From Afipia sp. (GTDB taxonomy: Bacteria; Pseudomonadota; Alphaproteobacteria; Rhizobiales; Xanthobacteraceae): DNA of 53,921 nt. The position numbers were made by a program, and so were the translations under genes. Positions 43,584 to 53,181 of this stretch are shown piece after piece. Position 1 is the stretch's first letter; every line of letters begins with the position of its first letter. The stretch lies in contig JAUSAX010000139.1 of assembly GCA_030652315.1 (NCBI GenBank), positions 1-53,921 of the forward strand, read 5' to 3'. The notes below the pieces were generated by a model, which saw only the letters and a program-made list of their open reading frames with translations, had not been told where the DNA came from and ran no database searches.

Positions 43584-45439
43584 GCCCTTGCTCCGTAAAT
43601 CTCAGCGATCTCGCTGACGAATTTCTGCTCAATTGCCTTGCGCCGGACTTTCATCGTTGCCGTGAGTTCGCCATCGTCATGATCGAGCTCTTTCGTCAGC
43701 AGTGAATATTTCCGCACCTGCGACACACGCGCGAAACGGGAGTTAGCGACATTGACCTCGCCATCGATCAGTTCGCGGACCTCCGGCAACAGCGTAAGGC
43801 TGCGATAGGTCGTGAACGAAAGCCCCTTCTCCTGCGCCCACTTTCCGACGGAGTCGTAATCGATCTGAATCAGCGCCGCGACAAAGTTGCGGCCATCACC
43901 GACGACGATGGCCTCGCGGATATGAATGCTCTCCTTGAGCGCGTGCTCGACTTCGGAGGGTGAAATGTTCTTGCCGCCCGACGTGATGATCAGGTCTTTC
44001 TTGCGATCGACGATCTGGACTTCACCATCAACAACCCGTGCGATATCGCCCGACGTGATCCAACCGTCATTAAACGCCGCTGCAGTCGCCTCCGGCGCGT
44101 CGAGATATCCAAGGAACACCGTCGGCCCCTTCATCAACAGCTCGCCATCGTCTCCCAGACGGTACTGTAGTGAGGGAATAGGCACACCGACGCATCCGAA
44201 TGTGGTGTGGTTTGGCTGTTGCATCAGCGCAACCGCAGCCGTCTCGGTCATTCCATAAACCTGATAGATCGGCAGTCCGACGGCGCGGAAAAACAGCAAT
44301 GTTTCCGGCGAAACAGAAGCGGCGCCGCAGAAGCATACGGCGGCACGGTGCAAGCCGGAGAATCTCTGGACGTTGCGGAAGATCAGCAAATACAACAATT
44401 TCCCGGTCAGCTTGTCGCGCAATCCTCTACGATAGCCACCGGAAGCAATTTCGCGGCGCGCGATCGGCATCGCCAGCGAGAGCGCAGCCTGATAAGCCCA
44501 GCGATGGAAGGAATAGGATTCCTTGATCTTGATCGTGATGGTCTGCTGCAGCTTTTCCCAGATACGCGGCACGCCAAGAAACAGCGTCGGCCCGATTTCG
44601 CGCAGATCCATCGAGACGGTGTCCACCGACTCCGCGAAGTTCACCACCGAGCCGCAACATAACTGCATCACCGTCGAGAACGAGCGCTCCGCAACGTGAC
44701 ACAGCGGAAGATAGCAAAGAACTTCGAGGTTCTTCCCATCGTAGCCGAACGTATCAACCACGCTGCATCCGGCAACCAGCATATTGCGATGGGACAGAAT
44801 TGCGCCCTTCGGCGCCCCGGTCGTGCCGGATGTATAGACGATGATCGCTGGATCGTCCGGAGACCGGGCTGCGGCGCTTTCCCGATAATTGGCGAGCATC
44901 GCAACGTCGCTCTCAGCCCGGCGCCGCCCCCGTTCGATCACTTCGGCGATACTAATGAGGCCATCTTCGCGATAGCCGTGCATGCCTTTGCTGTCGACAT
45001 AGATAATCCACTTCAGGTTCGGCAAACCGCGCTGCTTGCGTGCTTCCAGAACCTTGTCGACCTGCTCCTGATCTCCGCACACGGCAATGCGCGAGCCGGA
45101 ATGATGAAGGATATAGGCAAGCTCCGCCCATGGGCTCGTGGGATACAGTCCCACGCAGATGCCGCCGAGCGACTGTGCCGCCATGTCGGCATACATCCAC
45201 TCCGGAATTCCCTCACCTGAGATGGCAAGGCGCTCGCCTTCGCGAAAGCCAAGCTCGGCAAGACCGAGCGCCAGCAGCTCAACATTGCGCGCATACTCGC
45301 CCCAGGTAATCCGCTTCCAGATTCCGAAATCCTTTTCACGGAACGCAAGAGAATCAGGCTGGATCTCGCTCCATAGCTTCACCAGTTGCGGAAGCGGCAG
45401 CGCGCCGGTGCGCGCCTGATCGCGAATCGAAACCGTCAT
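43580..45439 (-). CDS. Long-chain-type acyl-CoA synthetase embedded in the liv operon
   Basis: A 619-residue AMP-forming ligase. Motifs: P-loop IVYTSGTTGAPKGAILSHRN, YLPLCHVAERSF, YGMTETAAVALM, WITSGDIARVVDGEVQIVDR and the lysine-bearing KDLIITSGGKNISPSEVEHA. The size and the GLHRAAVCFCGAASVSPETL segment match the long-chain/bubblegum branch. It overlaps both LivH and LivG genes by four bases, so it is translated with the transporter. Activation of the incoming acid just after uptake is the obvious inference. Confidence 0.93.
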   Translation of the reverse strand: MTVSIRDQARTGALPLPQLVKLWSEIQPDSLAFREKDFGIWKRITWGEYARNVELLALGLAELGFREGERLAISGEGIPEWMYADMAAQSLGGICVGLYPTSPWAELAYILHHSGSRIAVCGDQEQVDKVLEARKQRGLPNLKWIIYVDSKGMHGYREDGLISIAEVIERGRRRAESDVAMLANYRESAAARSPDDPAIIVYTSGTTGAPKGAILSHRNMLVAGCSVVDTFGYDGKNLEVLCYLPLCHVAERSFSTVMQLCCGSVVNFAESVDTVSMDLREIGPTLFLGVPRIWEKLQQTITIKIKESYSFHRWAYQAALSLAMPIARREIASGGYRRGLRDKLTGKLLYLLIFRNVQRFSGLHRAAVCFCGAASVSPETLLFFRAVGLPIYQVYGMTETAAVALMQQPNHTTFGCVGVPIPSLQYRLGDDGELLMKGPTVFLGYLDAPEATAAAFNDGWITSGDIARVVDGEVQIVDRKKDLIITSGGKNISPSEVEHALKESIHIREAIVVGDGRNFVAALIQIDYDSVGKWAQEKGLSFTTYRSLTLLPEVRELIDGEVNVANSRFARVSQVRKYSLLTKELDHDDGELTATMKVRRKAIEQKFVSEIAEIYGARA

Positions 45440-46224
45440 GCCGCGTCGCTCCTCGCATTGCCGAGATATGCCGCCATCACCCGCGCGTCATGCGAGACTT
45501 CTGAAGGCGTGCCTTCACCGATCTTCTTTCCGAATTCGAGAACCACGACCTGATCGGAAATGTCCATCACGATTCCCATATCGTGCTCGACCATCAACAC
45601 GGTCACATCGAGTTGCTCTTTGATATCGAGAATGAAGCGAGCGATATCTTCGGTCTCCTCCTGATTCATTCCGGAGACCATTTCATCCAGCAGCAACAAT
45701 CGGGGATTCATCGCGAGCGCGCGCCCAAGTTCGACGCGCTTCTGCAACCCATAGGACAAGGTTCCAACCGGCAGATCGCGAACGCTCTGGATTTCGAGGA
45801 AATCGATGATCTCCTCGACGCGCTGCCGCGCCTCGATCTCCTGCTTGCGCACACCGCCCCAATACAGCGCCGCCGTAAGCGGATTAGCCGAAAGCTGCGA
45901 ATGCATTCCGACCAGAATGTTGTCCACGACGGATGCGTGAGCGAACACCGCGAGGTTCTGAAAGGTACGGCCGAGCCCCCGATGAGCCATGCGATGAGTT
46001 GGCAGACCGCTAATTATCTCTCCGTCGAAACGCACCGATCCGCGCGTCGGCGGCACAAGGCCACTGATCATGTTAAAGACCGTGGTCTTGCCGGCGCCGT
46101 TTGGCCCGATCAGGCTACAGATCGTGCCGCGTTTGACGGAAAACGAGACATCCTGCACAGCGTGCACGCCGCCGAACGACTTGCCGAGCTGACTTACTTC
46201 AAGGATTACGTTCACGATAACCAC
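45436..46224 (-). CDS. livG: Liv-type ABC ATPase LivG
   Basis: A 262-residue ATPase with a GTG start. Walker A GPNGAGKTT, Q-loop in GLGRTFQNLAVF, signature LSYGLQKRVELGRAL and Walker B LLLLDEMVSGMNQEE, with the switch His in MVEHDM. The GLGRTFQN and C-terminal GEGTPSEVSHDARVMAAYLG are typical of LivG. It overlaps livF by 13 bases. Confidence 0.96.
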   Translation of the reverse strand: MVIVNVILEVSQLGKSFGGVHAVQDVSFSVKRGTICSLIGPNGAGKTTVFNMISGLVPPTRGSVRFDGEIISGLPTHRMAHRGLGRTFQNLAVFAHASVVDNILVGMHSQLSANPLTAALYWGGVRKQEIEARQRVEEIIDFLEIQSVRDLPVGTLSYGLQKRVELGRALAMNPRLLLLDEMVSGMNQEETEDIARFILDIKEQLDVTVLMVEHDMGIVMDISDQVVVLEFGKKIGEGTPSEVSHDARVMAAYLGNARSDAA

Positions 46225-47015
46225 CGCTTGCGCCGCTTGTAATGCTTCACATCGCGCATGCTGCGACGAATGCCCTTGGCTCCGAGCCCGAGATAGAATT
46301 CGCAGACGTCTTCGTTGCGCTTCAGTTCTTTCGAAGTGCCGTCAAGCACAACCCGGCCGTTCTCCAGAACGAAAGCATTGCGCGAAGCATCAAGCGCAAG
46401 GCTTGCATTCTGCTCGACCAGCAGCACCGTGAGACCGCCTTCGTTGCTCAGGCGTGCCACGGCGGCATAGATCGCTTCCGCCATCAGCGGCGCAATGCCC
46501 AATGACGGCTCGTCGAGCATCAGCAATCGCGGATTCGCCATCAGCGCCCGCCCGATCGCAACCATCTGCTGCTCGCCGCCGGAAAGATAACCGGAGAGAA
46601 CGGCGCGGCGGTTCTTGAGCTGCGGAAAGAGCTGGTAGATTTCTTCGAGGCGGCGGGCGACGTCAGAGCGATTGGTGGTATGTCCTCCGACCACCAGGTT
46701 CTCTTCTACGGTCAGCTCAATGAAGAGTTTCCGGCCTTCCGGAACATGGGCGATGCCGAGCCGCACGATGTCGTCCGGCGCGAGCTTTGTAAGGTCACGT
46801 CCCTCAAAACGGATCACGCCATCGCGGATCTTTCCGTCTTCGGGATAAAGCACGCCGGAAATAGCTTTCAGCAATGTGGTCTTGCCGGCGCCGTTGGCAC
46901 CGAGCAGCGCCGTGATGCCGCCTGCGGTCACATTCAGCGACGCATTGCGAACGGCCTCGATGGCGTTGTTGTAGACCACCTGAAGGTTTTCAACCTCAAG
47001 CATTCGTTTCCCCAT
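46212..47015 (-). CDS. livF: Liv-type ABC ATPase LivF
   Basis: A 267-residue ATPase with Walker A GANGAGKTTLL, the LivF-type LGIAHVPEGRKLF, signature YLSGGEQQMVAIGRALM, Walker B LLMLDEPSLGIAPLM and switch His replaced by Gln (LLVEQNAS), as is usual in LivF. An ATG four codons inside (47003) is an alternative start. It lies 83 bp after the upstream hydratase. Confidence 0.96.
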   Translation of the reverse strand: MGKRMLEVENLQVVYNNAIEAVRNASLNVTAGGITALLGANGAGKTTLLKAISGVLYPEDGKIRDGVIRFEGRDLTKLAPDDIVRLGIAHVPEGRKLFIELTVEENLVVGGHTTNRSDVARRLEEIYQLFPQLKNRRAVLSGYLSGGEQQMVAIGRALMANPRLLMLDEPSLGIAPLMAEAIYAAVARLSNEGGLTVLLVEQNASLALDASRNAFVLENGRVVLDGTSKELKRNEDVCEFYLGLGAKGIRRSMRDVKHYKRRKRWLS

Positions 47016-47098
47016 TTCGGCCTCTTCGAAGGGCCGCCCGCAGGACAGCTATCAGCGCCTCGAACCATGCGCAAGAAAAAAACGGTTGTCCGCCCGTT

Positions 47099-47908
47099 TC
47101 AATACCAACACGGATTTCGCTTTTCGAGGAATGCCGTCAAGCCTTCTCGCGCATCGCCCCCCTCCCACGTCCTGACCAGGGCGTCGGCCGCTTCTCTAAT
47201 GGTAGCATCGAGATCTCGTGCGCCTTCACGCCGAAACAATCGCTTTGCTTCGGCGATCGCGGCCGGCGACGACCTCAAAACCGTTCGCAGTTCGGCTTCA
47301 ACGGCAGCATCGAGATCGTCACGCGCTACAACGTGGTGCACCAGACCGATACTAAGCGCCCTCTCCGCCGGCATCGGATCGTGCCCCGTCAAGAAGTGCG
47401 CGCGCGCCCGCGCTTCACCCAGGCGGCGAACGACAAAGGGCGAAATCATGGCAGGAATGATCCCCAGCCGCACCTCGGACAGCCCGAAAACTGCTTCATT
47501 GCAGGCCACAGCGATATCGCAGGCACATACAAGACCGATGCCGCCGCCAATTGCCGCACCATTAATGCGTGCGATCACTGGCTTGGGGCAGGAATCAATC
47601 GCGACCAGAAGCCTTCCGATCCGGTCTGCATCTTCGCGGCGCTGCTCCGAAGACTGATCGAGAATTCCGCGCATCCAGCGCAGATCGCCCCCTGCGCTAA
47701 AGCTCTTGCCTTCTCCCGTCAGCACCACCGCGCGGACGTGAGGAGCCGCCGAAACGAATTCGATAGCATCCGTCAGAGCCGCAACAACTTGCGGATTCCA
47801 AGCGTTGTGTACGGTCGGACGATTGATGGTGATCCGCGCAACGCCCCGTTCATCGATATCGCGGATAACGACCTGAGCTTCGGTATCGGAGACAGAATTG
47901 ATGGTCAC
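47099..47908 (-). CDS. Enoyl-CoA hydratase, methylglutaconyl-CoA hydratase (LiuC)-like
   Basis: 269 residues from GTG 47908, chosen because AAGAGGTG lies just upstream and the longer TTG start at 47926 would fall inside the operator. The crotonase pattern is INRPTVHNAWN, LTGEGKSFSAGGDLRWM (oxyanion hole), GAAIGGGIGLVCACDIAVA and FGLSEVRLGIIPAMISPFVV (catalytic Glu). The last block is characteristic of LiuC-type methylglutaconyl-CoA hydratases. This is the first gene of the liv operon, and it supplies the hydration step between the carboxylase and the HMG-CoA-lyase-like enzyme encoded downstream. Confidence 0.88.
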   Translation of the reverse strand: MTINSVSDTEAQVVIRDIDERGVARITINRPTVHNAWNPQVVAALTDAIEFVSAAPHVRAVVLTGEGKSFSAGGDLRWMRGILDQSSEQRREDADRIGRLLVAIDSCPKPVIARINGAAIGGGIGLVCACDIAVACNEAVFGLSEVRLGIIPAMISPFVVRRLGEARARAHFLTGHDPMPAERALSIGLVHHVVARDDLDAAVEAELRTVLRSSPAAIAEAKRLFRREGARDLDATIREAADALVRTWEGGDAREGLTAFLEKRNPCWY

Positions 47909-47920
47909 AGCACACCTCTT

Positions 47921-47952
47921 AAACAAACGGTCAACCGTTGCTTTCTTAAACA
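47921..47952. promoter_or_regulatory. Composite operator in divergent promoter region (copy 2)
   Basis: AACGGTCAACCGTT (47926-47939) is a palindrome centred on CGGT-CA-ACCG. With AAACAA to its left and CTTTCTTAAACA to its right, it aligns with 39717-39749 over its length. It lies between the LiuC-like gene and the forward operon that starts at 48085, so it could serve both. Confidence 0.75.
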
Positions 47953-48084
47953 GGATTTGCTACCGTGTCCAGACTGACACTACGGACGCCGAAGGACCGC
48001 CCTGCGAACGAAACCGCCGCCACATTCGCGCGATGATGTGCGGACGCACCGGGGGTAAACACCCCGATTGCCACAACGGAGAAC

Positions 48085-48882
48085 ATGATGCCTCGTGAGT
48101 TTTCCACCATTGAGCTGACCATCGACGACCAAGTTGCGACGATCTGGCTGAACCGGCCGGAGAGCGGTAACGGCATCAATCTTCAGATGATGACGGAATT
48201 CAAAACCGCGGCTTTTGATCTCGAGGCCAATCCGGATATCCGCGTCATCGTCTTGCGCGGACGCGGCCGGCATTTCTCAGTCGGCGGCGACATGGCCATG
48301 TTTACGGAAGCTGGTGATGCGATCTCACGCGTGATCGCCGACGTCATAACGAACTTTCACGACGCTCTGCTTTCGCTGCGGCGCTCTGCCGCAACATCCA
48401 TAGCGGTCGTGCATGGCGCATGTGCCGGAGGCGCATTGTCGCTGGCCCTCGCCTGCGACTTCGTTGTCGCAGACGACAAAGCGAAGTTCGCCGCCGCCTA
48501 CCGCAAGCTCGGCGCCAGCGCCGACGGCGGAATGACGCATGCCCTGACCCGCGTACTCGGACAGCGCCGCGCCCTCGAACTCCTGTTGCTGAGCGACACA
48601 TTTACCGCCGCGGACGCACTCCAGATGGGACTGATCAACCGGCTGGTGCCATTCGACAATCTCGAGGCCGAAGTCAGCCATATGACAGGCATCCTGCGCG
48701 CAAACGCACCGGCTTCCGTCCGCGCCCTGAAAGGGCTCACCTATCAGGCTCCAACAACATCCTTCGATCAGCAACTGTCGTCCGAACTCGCAGCGTTCGC
48801 GCAATGCGCCGGCACTGCGGACTTCCGCGAGGGCGTCAGGGCATTCGCTGAGCGCCGGCAGCCAGCTTTCAAGGGAGTATGA
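48085..48882 (+). CDS. Enoyl-CoA hydratase/isomerase (crotonase), PaaG-like
   Basis: A 265-residue crotonase. Oxyanion hole motifs RGRGRHFSVGGDMAMF and GACAGGALSLALACDFVVA are clear. The second catalytic region reads AAYRKLGASADGGMTHALTR, with an Asp-Gly-Gly and without the hydratase Glu, resembling the isomerase branch (PaaG/ECI). Delta isomerisation may therefore be its reaction. Two adjacent ATGs (48085, 48088) follow GGAG. It is first in the forward operon. Confidence 0.88.
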   Translation: MMPREFSTIELTIDDQVATIWLNRPESGNGINLQMMTEFKTAAFDLEANPDIRVIVLRGRGRHFSVGGDMAMFTEAGDAISRVIADVITNFHDALLSLRRSAATSIAVVHGACAGGALSLALACDFVVADDKAKFAAAYRKLGASADGGMTHALTRVLGQRRALELLLLSDTFTAADALQMGLINRLVPFDNLEAEVSHMTGILRANAPASVRALKGLTYQAPTTSFDQQLSSELAAFAQCAGTADFREGVRAFAERRQPAFKGV

Positions 48883-48883
48883 A

Positions 48884-49702
48884 ATGAATCCGTTGCAAGA
48901 CAAAGTTGTATTCATCACCGGCGGCAGCCGTGGAATTGGCCGCGAAATCGCGCTCAGGTTCGCGGCCGACGGCGCAAAGATCGTGATCGCCGCAAAAACC
49001 AGCGACCCGCATTCGTCGCTTCCCGGTACCATTCATACAGTCGCCGACGAAATCCGCCGCGCCGGCGGAGAAGCCCTGCCCCTGCAAGTCGACGTCCGGA
49101 ACACAGACGCCATCCAGAACGCGATCGAGACGACAGTTAAAACATTTGGTGGCCTCGATATTCTCGTCAACAACGCCAGCGCAATCAGCCCGACCGGACT
49201 TCTCGACACATCGCCCCAGCGTTATGACCTGCTGCAATCGATCAACACCCGCGGAACCTATCTCTGTTCGCATTATGCAATTCCGTATCTTCGTTTGTCG
49301 AAGAATCCGCACATGCTCACCCTGTCTCCGCCCATCAGCACCGCCGCGAAGTGGTACGGCACCTATGCGGCCTACGCGATTTCCAAGTACGGCATGACCA
49401 TGTGCACGTTGGGAGTCGCAGAAGAATTCCGGCAGGACGGCATCGCCGCGAACTCGCTCTGGCCACGAACAATGATCGCGACCGACGCTGTTCGCGTGCA
49501 CTACGAAGACGAGTATCGCCGCAGCCGGCATCCCGCGATCATGGCCGACGCCGCCTATCTGATCGTGACAAAAGATAGCCGCACGTTCTCCGGGCACAGC
49601 TTAATAGACGAAGACTTCCTCCGGGACGAAGGCTTTTCGGATTTTTCACACTATGCAATCGATCCGGGCACCGAACTTGCCGCCGATATCCTGATCGACT
49701 AA
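48884..49702 (+). CDS. Short-chain dehydrogenase, HSDL2/AtuB-like
   Basis: A 272-residue SDR. NAD(P) loop TGGSRGIG (12-19), NNAS (96-99), Ser148 and the Tyr164-x-x-x-Lys168 pair (YAISK). The opening MNPLQDKVVFITGGSRGIGR, the AAKTSDPHSSLPGTIHTVAD segment and LTLSPPIS are typical of the HSDL2-like subgroup, which includes proteins named AtuB in citronellol-catabolic clusters. It begins one base after the preceding stop. An alcohol or 3-hydroxyacyl-CoA is the likely substrate. Confidence 0.9.
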   Translation: MNPLQDKVVFITGGSRGIGREIALRFAADGAKIVIAAKTSDPHSSLPGTIHTVADEIRRAGGEALPLQVDVRNTDAIQNAIETTVKTFGGLDILVNNASAISPTGLLDTSPQRYDLLQSINTRGTYLCSHYAIPYLRLSKNPHMLTLSPPISTAAKWYGTYAAYAISKYGMTMCTLGVAEEFRQDGIAANSLWPRTMIATDAVRVHYEDEYRRSRHPAIMADAAYLIVTKDSRTFSGHSLIDEDFLRDEGFSDFSHYAIDPGTELAADILID

Positions 49703-49719
49703 CTCTCAAGGATCATTGG

Positions 49720-51219
49720 ATGCAAACCGTCGGACAGTGGATCAATCTTCATGCGCGTCAGCGCCCGATCAAGGTCGCCATCGTCGATGACCGGCGGCGT
49801 TTGACCTATGCGGAGCTTGATCAGCAAACGGATGCCCTTGCCGTGGCATTCGCGGCCCGTGGCGTTCGCGCCGGTGACCGTGTCGGCATCCTTGCCGGCG
49901 CGTCGGTTGAATGGGTAATGGTTTATCTGTCAATCGTGAAACTCGGCGCGATCGCAACCGCGCTGAATTACCGCGAAACACCTGATCGTCTTGTCGCGAT
50001 GATGCAAAGCGTCGGAGTGAGCCTGCTGTTCACCGATGCGGGCTCGCGCACTGGGCTGTCCGAATTCTCCGGGCTTCCGGAGATCATCGAACTGTCCCGG
50101 ACATCACTCGACGATCTGACGGCCCGGCACAGGAAGCCGCAGGCCTTTGCCAGCGTGCAGCCGGCGGACGGAAACGTCATCCTGTTCACTGGCGGCACAA
50201 CCGGCGTTTCCAAAGGCGTGCTGCTGTCGCACTCCAATCTGTACTGGAACATCATCAACGAAGCACTGGCCACACGGATGACCGAGTGGGACACCACCCT
50301 GCTTGGAACCGCGCTACATCATTCGGCAGCCCTCAACACCTGGCTCTTGCCGCATCTCTATCTCGGCGGCACGGCCGTGATCCTGCGCGAATTCACTGCG
50401 GACGCCTGGATCGAAATGATGCAACGCGAGCGCGTCACGAACGGATTCACACCGCCCACCATGGCGCGGCAAGTGGTCAAGCATCCGAACGCCGGCAAGG
50501 CGAACTGGCGCCATTTCCGCCGCTGGTACTCCGGCGCGGGCATCCTTCCTCGCCACGAGCGCGAAGAAATGGAAGCGCTCAATCCGGGTCTTGGCATCTA
50601 CTACCAGTATGGATTGACCGAGGCTGGCCCGATCGTCACCGTGCTGCAGCCTGAAGATTATGATCTCGCTCCCGGCAGCATCGGCCGTGCGGTGCGTCAT
50701 TGCGAAATCCGCATGCTGCGGGAAGACCGGACCGATGCACCGCCGGATGCCATCGGAGAAATTGCGGTTCGCGGCCCCGCGGTGATGAACGGGTATTTCA
50801 ATCGCCCGGAAGAAACTGCGAAAGTTTTTTACGATGGCTGGCTCCTCACCGGAGACCTGGGCGTCATGGACTCGAATGGATTCATCACTTTCCATGACCG
50901 CTCCAAGGACATGATCAAGACCGGCGGTCTGAACGTCTACTCACAGGAAGTCGAGCATGTGCTGGCGAAACACCCCGCTGTCAGAGAGGTCGCGGTCATC
51001 GGCACACGGGATGATCACTGGGGCGAAATGGTTACGGCCGTCATCACGCTGCATGACGGCATGTCTACCGATGAAAATGACCTGATCGCGTTTGCAAGAA
51101 GGGATCTCGGCGGCTACCAGACGCCCAAGCGCATCCTCTTCATGAGCTATGACGAGCTGCCGAAGAACTATCTCGGGAAAATTCTCAAGCGCGAACTCCG
51201 CACAAAGGTTGATTCATGA
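49720..51219 (+). CDS. AMP-dependent acyl-CoA synthetase
   Basis: A 499-residue ligase of the medium-chain/4-coumarate-CoA-ligase-like branch. P-loop ILFTGGTTGVSKGVLLSHSN, YYQYGLTEAGPIV, GWLLTGDLGVMDSNGFITFH, DRSKDMIKTGGLNVYSQEVE, and the C-terminal lysine in LPKNYLGKILKRELR. It follows the SDR gene by 17 bp and overlaps the next gene by four bases. It is the third ligase in this cluster. Confidence 0.93.
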   Translation: MQTVGQWINLHARQRPIKVAIVDDRRRLTYAELDQQTDALAVAFAARGVRAGDRVGILAGASVEWVMVYLSIVKLGAIATALNYRETPDRLVAMMQSVGVSLLFTDAGSRTGLSEFSGLPEIIELSRTSLDDLTARHRKPQAFASVQPADGNVILFTGGTTGVSKGVLLSHSNLYWNIINEALATRMTEWDTTLLGTALHHSAALNTWLLPHLYLGGTAVILREFTADAWIEMMQRERVTNGFTPPTMARQVVKHPNAGKANWRHFRRWYSGAGILPRHEREEMEALNPGLGIYYQYGLTEAGPIVTVLQPEDYDLAPGSIGRAVRHCEIRMLREDRTDAPPDAIGEIAVRGPAVMNGYFNRPEETAKVFYDGWLLTGDLGVMDSNGFITFHDRSKDMIKTGGLNVYSQEVEHVLAKHPAVREVAVIGTRDDHWGEMVTAVITLHDGMSTDENDLIAFARRDLGGYQTPKRILFMSYDELPKNYLGKILKRELRTKVDS

Positions 51220-51992
51220 CTGTCTTGCGTGACATTCCACACCCCGGCGTGGCCCTCATCACCATCGATCGCCCCGACAAGCTGAATTCCATCGACCCCG
51301 CGACGGATCTGCTGTTGCGCGAAGCCTGGGCATGGGCGGAACAGGCGGATGATGTCCGCTGCATCATTCTCACCGGCACGAAAAAGTCGTTCTGCGCAGG
51401 CGGCGATATCGCCCAGCTCTTGCCGGACCTGCGCCGCCGCAACGAAATCAATGCCGATGACGGTACATTCTGCGGGCTGACACGCGTCTATCCCACGCGA
51501 AAACCAATTCTCGCCGCGGTCAATGGCCTCGCCTTCGGCGGCGGCCTTGAATTGGCACTTGCGTCAGATATCCGCATTGCCAGCGCCAATGCAAAATTCG
51601 GCTTGCCGGAAGTCCAGGTCGGCGTGCTGGCCGGCGCCGGCGGCGCGACCCGCCTTCCCCGCTTCATCGCGCCCGCTGTCGCGGCGGAGATGCTGCTGAC
51701 GGGCGAAGCGATCGACGCGGACACAGCGCTCCGTGCCGGTCTCGTCAGCCGTGTGGTTCCACCGGAGCAACTGATGGAGACGGCATTCAGGATCGCGAGC
51801 CGTATTGCCGCGAACGCCCCGCTCGCAATTGTCCGGACGCTCGAACTGATCCGGAAATCCCGCTCGCTCAGTCTTGCGGATAGTCTCGATATGGAACGCG
51901 CAAGCCTGCAATATCTCCTTGCGAGCGCAGATGCGGAGGAAGGCATCGCCGCTTTTTCCGAGAAGCGCGTCCCGGCATTTACAGGACACTAA
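51216..51992 (+). CDS. Enoyl-CoA hydratase
   Basis: A 258-residue crotonase with both catalytic glutamates: [20 protein letters not shown] and [20 protein letters not shown]. The oxyanion segment is [18 protein letters not shown]. These indicate a true hydratase. It overlaps the synthetase stop by four bases and is one base from the acyl-CoA dehydrogenase gene, so it likely hydrates that enzyme's product. Confidence 0.93.
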   Translation: MTVLRDIPHPGVALITIDRPDKLNSIDPATDLLLREAWAWAEQADDVRCIILTGTKKSFCAGGDIAQLLPDLRRRNEINADDGTFCGLTRVYPTRKPILAAVNGLAFGGGLELALASDIRIASANAKFGLPEVQVGVLAGAGGATRLPRFIAPAVAAEMLLTGEAIDADTALRAGLVSRVVPPEQLMETAFRIASRIAANAPLAIVRTLELIRKSRSLSLADSLDMERASLQYLLASADAEEGIAAFSEKRVPAFTGH

Positions 51993-51993
51993 C

Positions 51994-53148
51994 ATGCTCG
52001 ATATCTACGCACTGGACGAAACCACCCGCCAGATCAAGGACAGCGTCTCGGCATTCGCAAGCGAGCTGATTGCACCGCTGGCCGATGAAGTCGACCGCAA
52101 AGATACGTTCCCTCGTCATTTGTGGCCTAAACTAGGCGCTCTCGGCGTCCTCGGCATTACCGCCGACGAAGCCGATGGTGGCGCCGGTTTAGGGTATCTC
52201 GCGCATGTGGTCGCTTCCGAGGAAATTTCCCGCGCTTCCGGCTCGATTGGAATTTCCTACATCGCCCATTCCAACTTGTGCGTGAATCAGATCCGGCTTA
52301 ATGCAAATCCTGAACTGCGGAGACGCTATCTGCCCAAGCTGATCTCTGGCAAGCATGTCGGTGCGCTTGCGATGAGCGAATCTGGCTCTGGTTCGGACGT
52401 CGTCAGCATGGCGCTCCGAGCAGAGCGGTGCGGCGATCGCTTCGTTCTCAACGGCAGCAAGATGTGGATCACGAACGGCGATCACGCCGACGTCTATGTA
52501 ATCTACGCCAAGACGAGCCCTGAGGCAGGCAAGCGCGGCATTACTGCTTTTTTGGTCGAGCGGGACACGCCCGGTTTCAGGCGCGCGCAGAAGCTCGACA
52601 AACTCGGCATGCGCGGTTCAGGAACTTGCGAGCTCGTTTTCGAGGATTGCGAGGTCCCGGCGGAGAATGTTCTGGGAACAATCGACGCGGGCGTCCGTGT
52701 GCTGATGAAAGGCCTCGACTATGAGCGCATCGTCGCCGCGTCCGCATCCGTGGGACTGATGCAGGCCGCACTCGATATCGCCCTGCCTTACGTCCGGGAG
52801 CGCAAGCAATTTGGGCAACCGATCGGAGAATTCCAGCTCGTTCAGGGCAAGCTTGCGGAAATGATGACTTCGCTCAATGTCTCCCGCGCTTATCTCTACA
52901 CCGTGGCAGCTGCGGCGGATCGCGGGTTGCCGCTGCGCAAGGAGGCCGCCAGCGCCATCATGTTCGCATCGGAAGCCGCGACGCGCGTAGCGCTCGACGC
53001 CATCCAGTTGCTCGGCGGCAATGGCTACATCAACGAATACGCGACCGGGCGGCTGCTGCGCGACGCCAAGCTGTACGAGATCGGCGCGGGCACGACGGAA
53101 ATCCGTAAAATGCTGATCGGTCGCGAACTTGTCCACGCTGATGGATAG
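51994..53148 (+). CDS. Isovaleryl-CoA dehydrogenase-like acyl-CoA dehydrogenase
   Basis: 384 residues from ATG 51994, one base after the hydratase stop. The pattern follows isovaleryl-CoA dehydrogenases closely: [93 protein letters not shown] (region of the catalytic Glu in this family), [20 protein letters not shown] and the late [17 protein letters not shown]. It oxidises a short branched acyl-CoA with electrons to ETF. With carboxylase, LiuC-like hydratase and lyase it closes a Liu-type pathway. Confidence 0.93.
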   Translation: MLDIYALDETTRQIKDSVSAFASELIAPLADEVDRKDTFPRHLWPKLGALGVLGITADEADGGAGLGYLAHVVASEEISRASGSIGISYIAHSNLCVNQIRLNANPELRRRYLPKLISGKHVGALAMSESGSGSDVVSMALRAERCGDRFVLNGSKMWITNGDHADVYVIYAKTSPEAGKRGITAFLVERDTPGFRRAQKLDKLGMRGSGTCELVFEDCEVPAENVLGTIDAGVRVLMKGLDYERIVAASASVGLMQAALDIALPYVRERKQFGQPIGEFQLVQGKLAEMMTSLNVSRAYLYTVAAAADRGLPLRKEAASAIMFASEAATRVALDAIQLLGGNGYINEYATGRLLRDAKLYEIGAGTTEIRKMLIGRELVHADG

Positions 53149-53181
53149 CCACTAGATAATAGACCGCTGGGAGGAAAGAAT

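Noticed and set aside
47909..47926. TTG start giving a longer LiuC-like protein
   Set aside because: The start would lie within the CGGT-N2-ACCG operator, and the GTG at 47908 has a better ribosome site.
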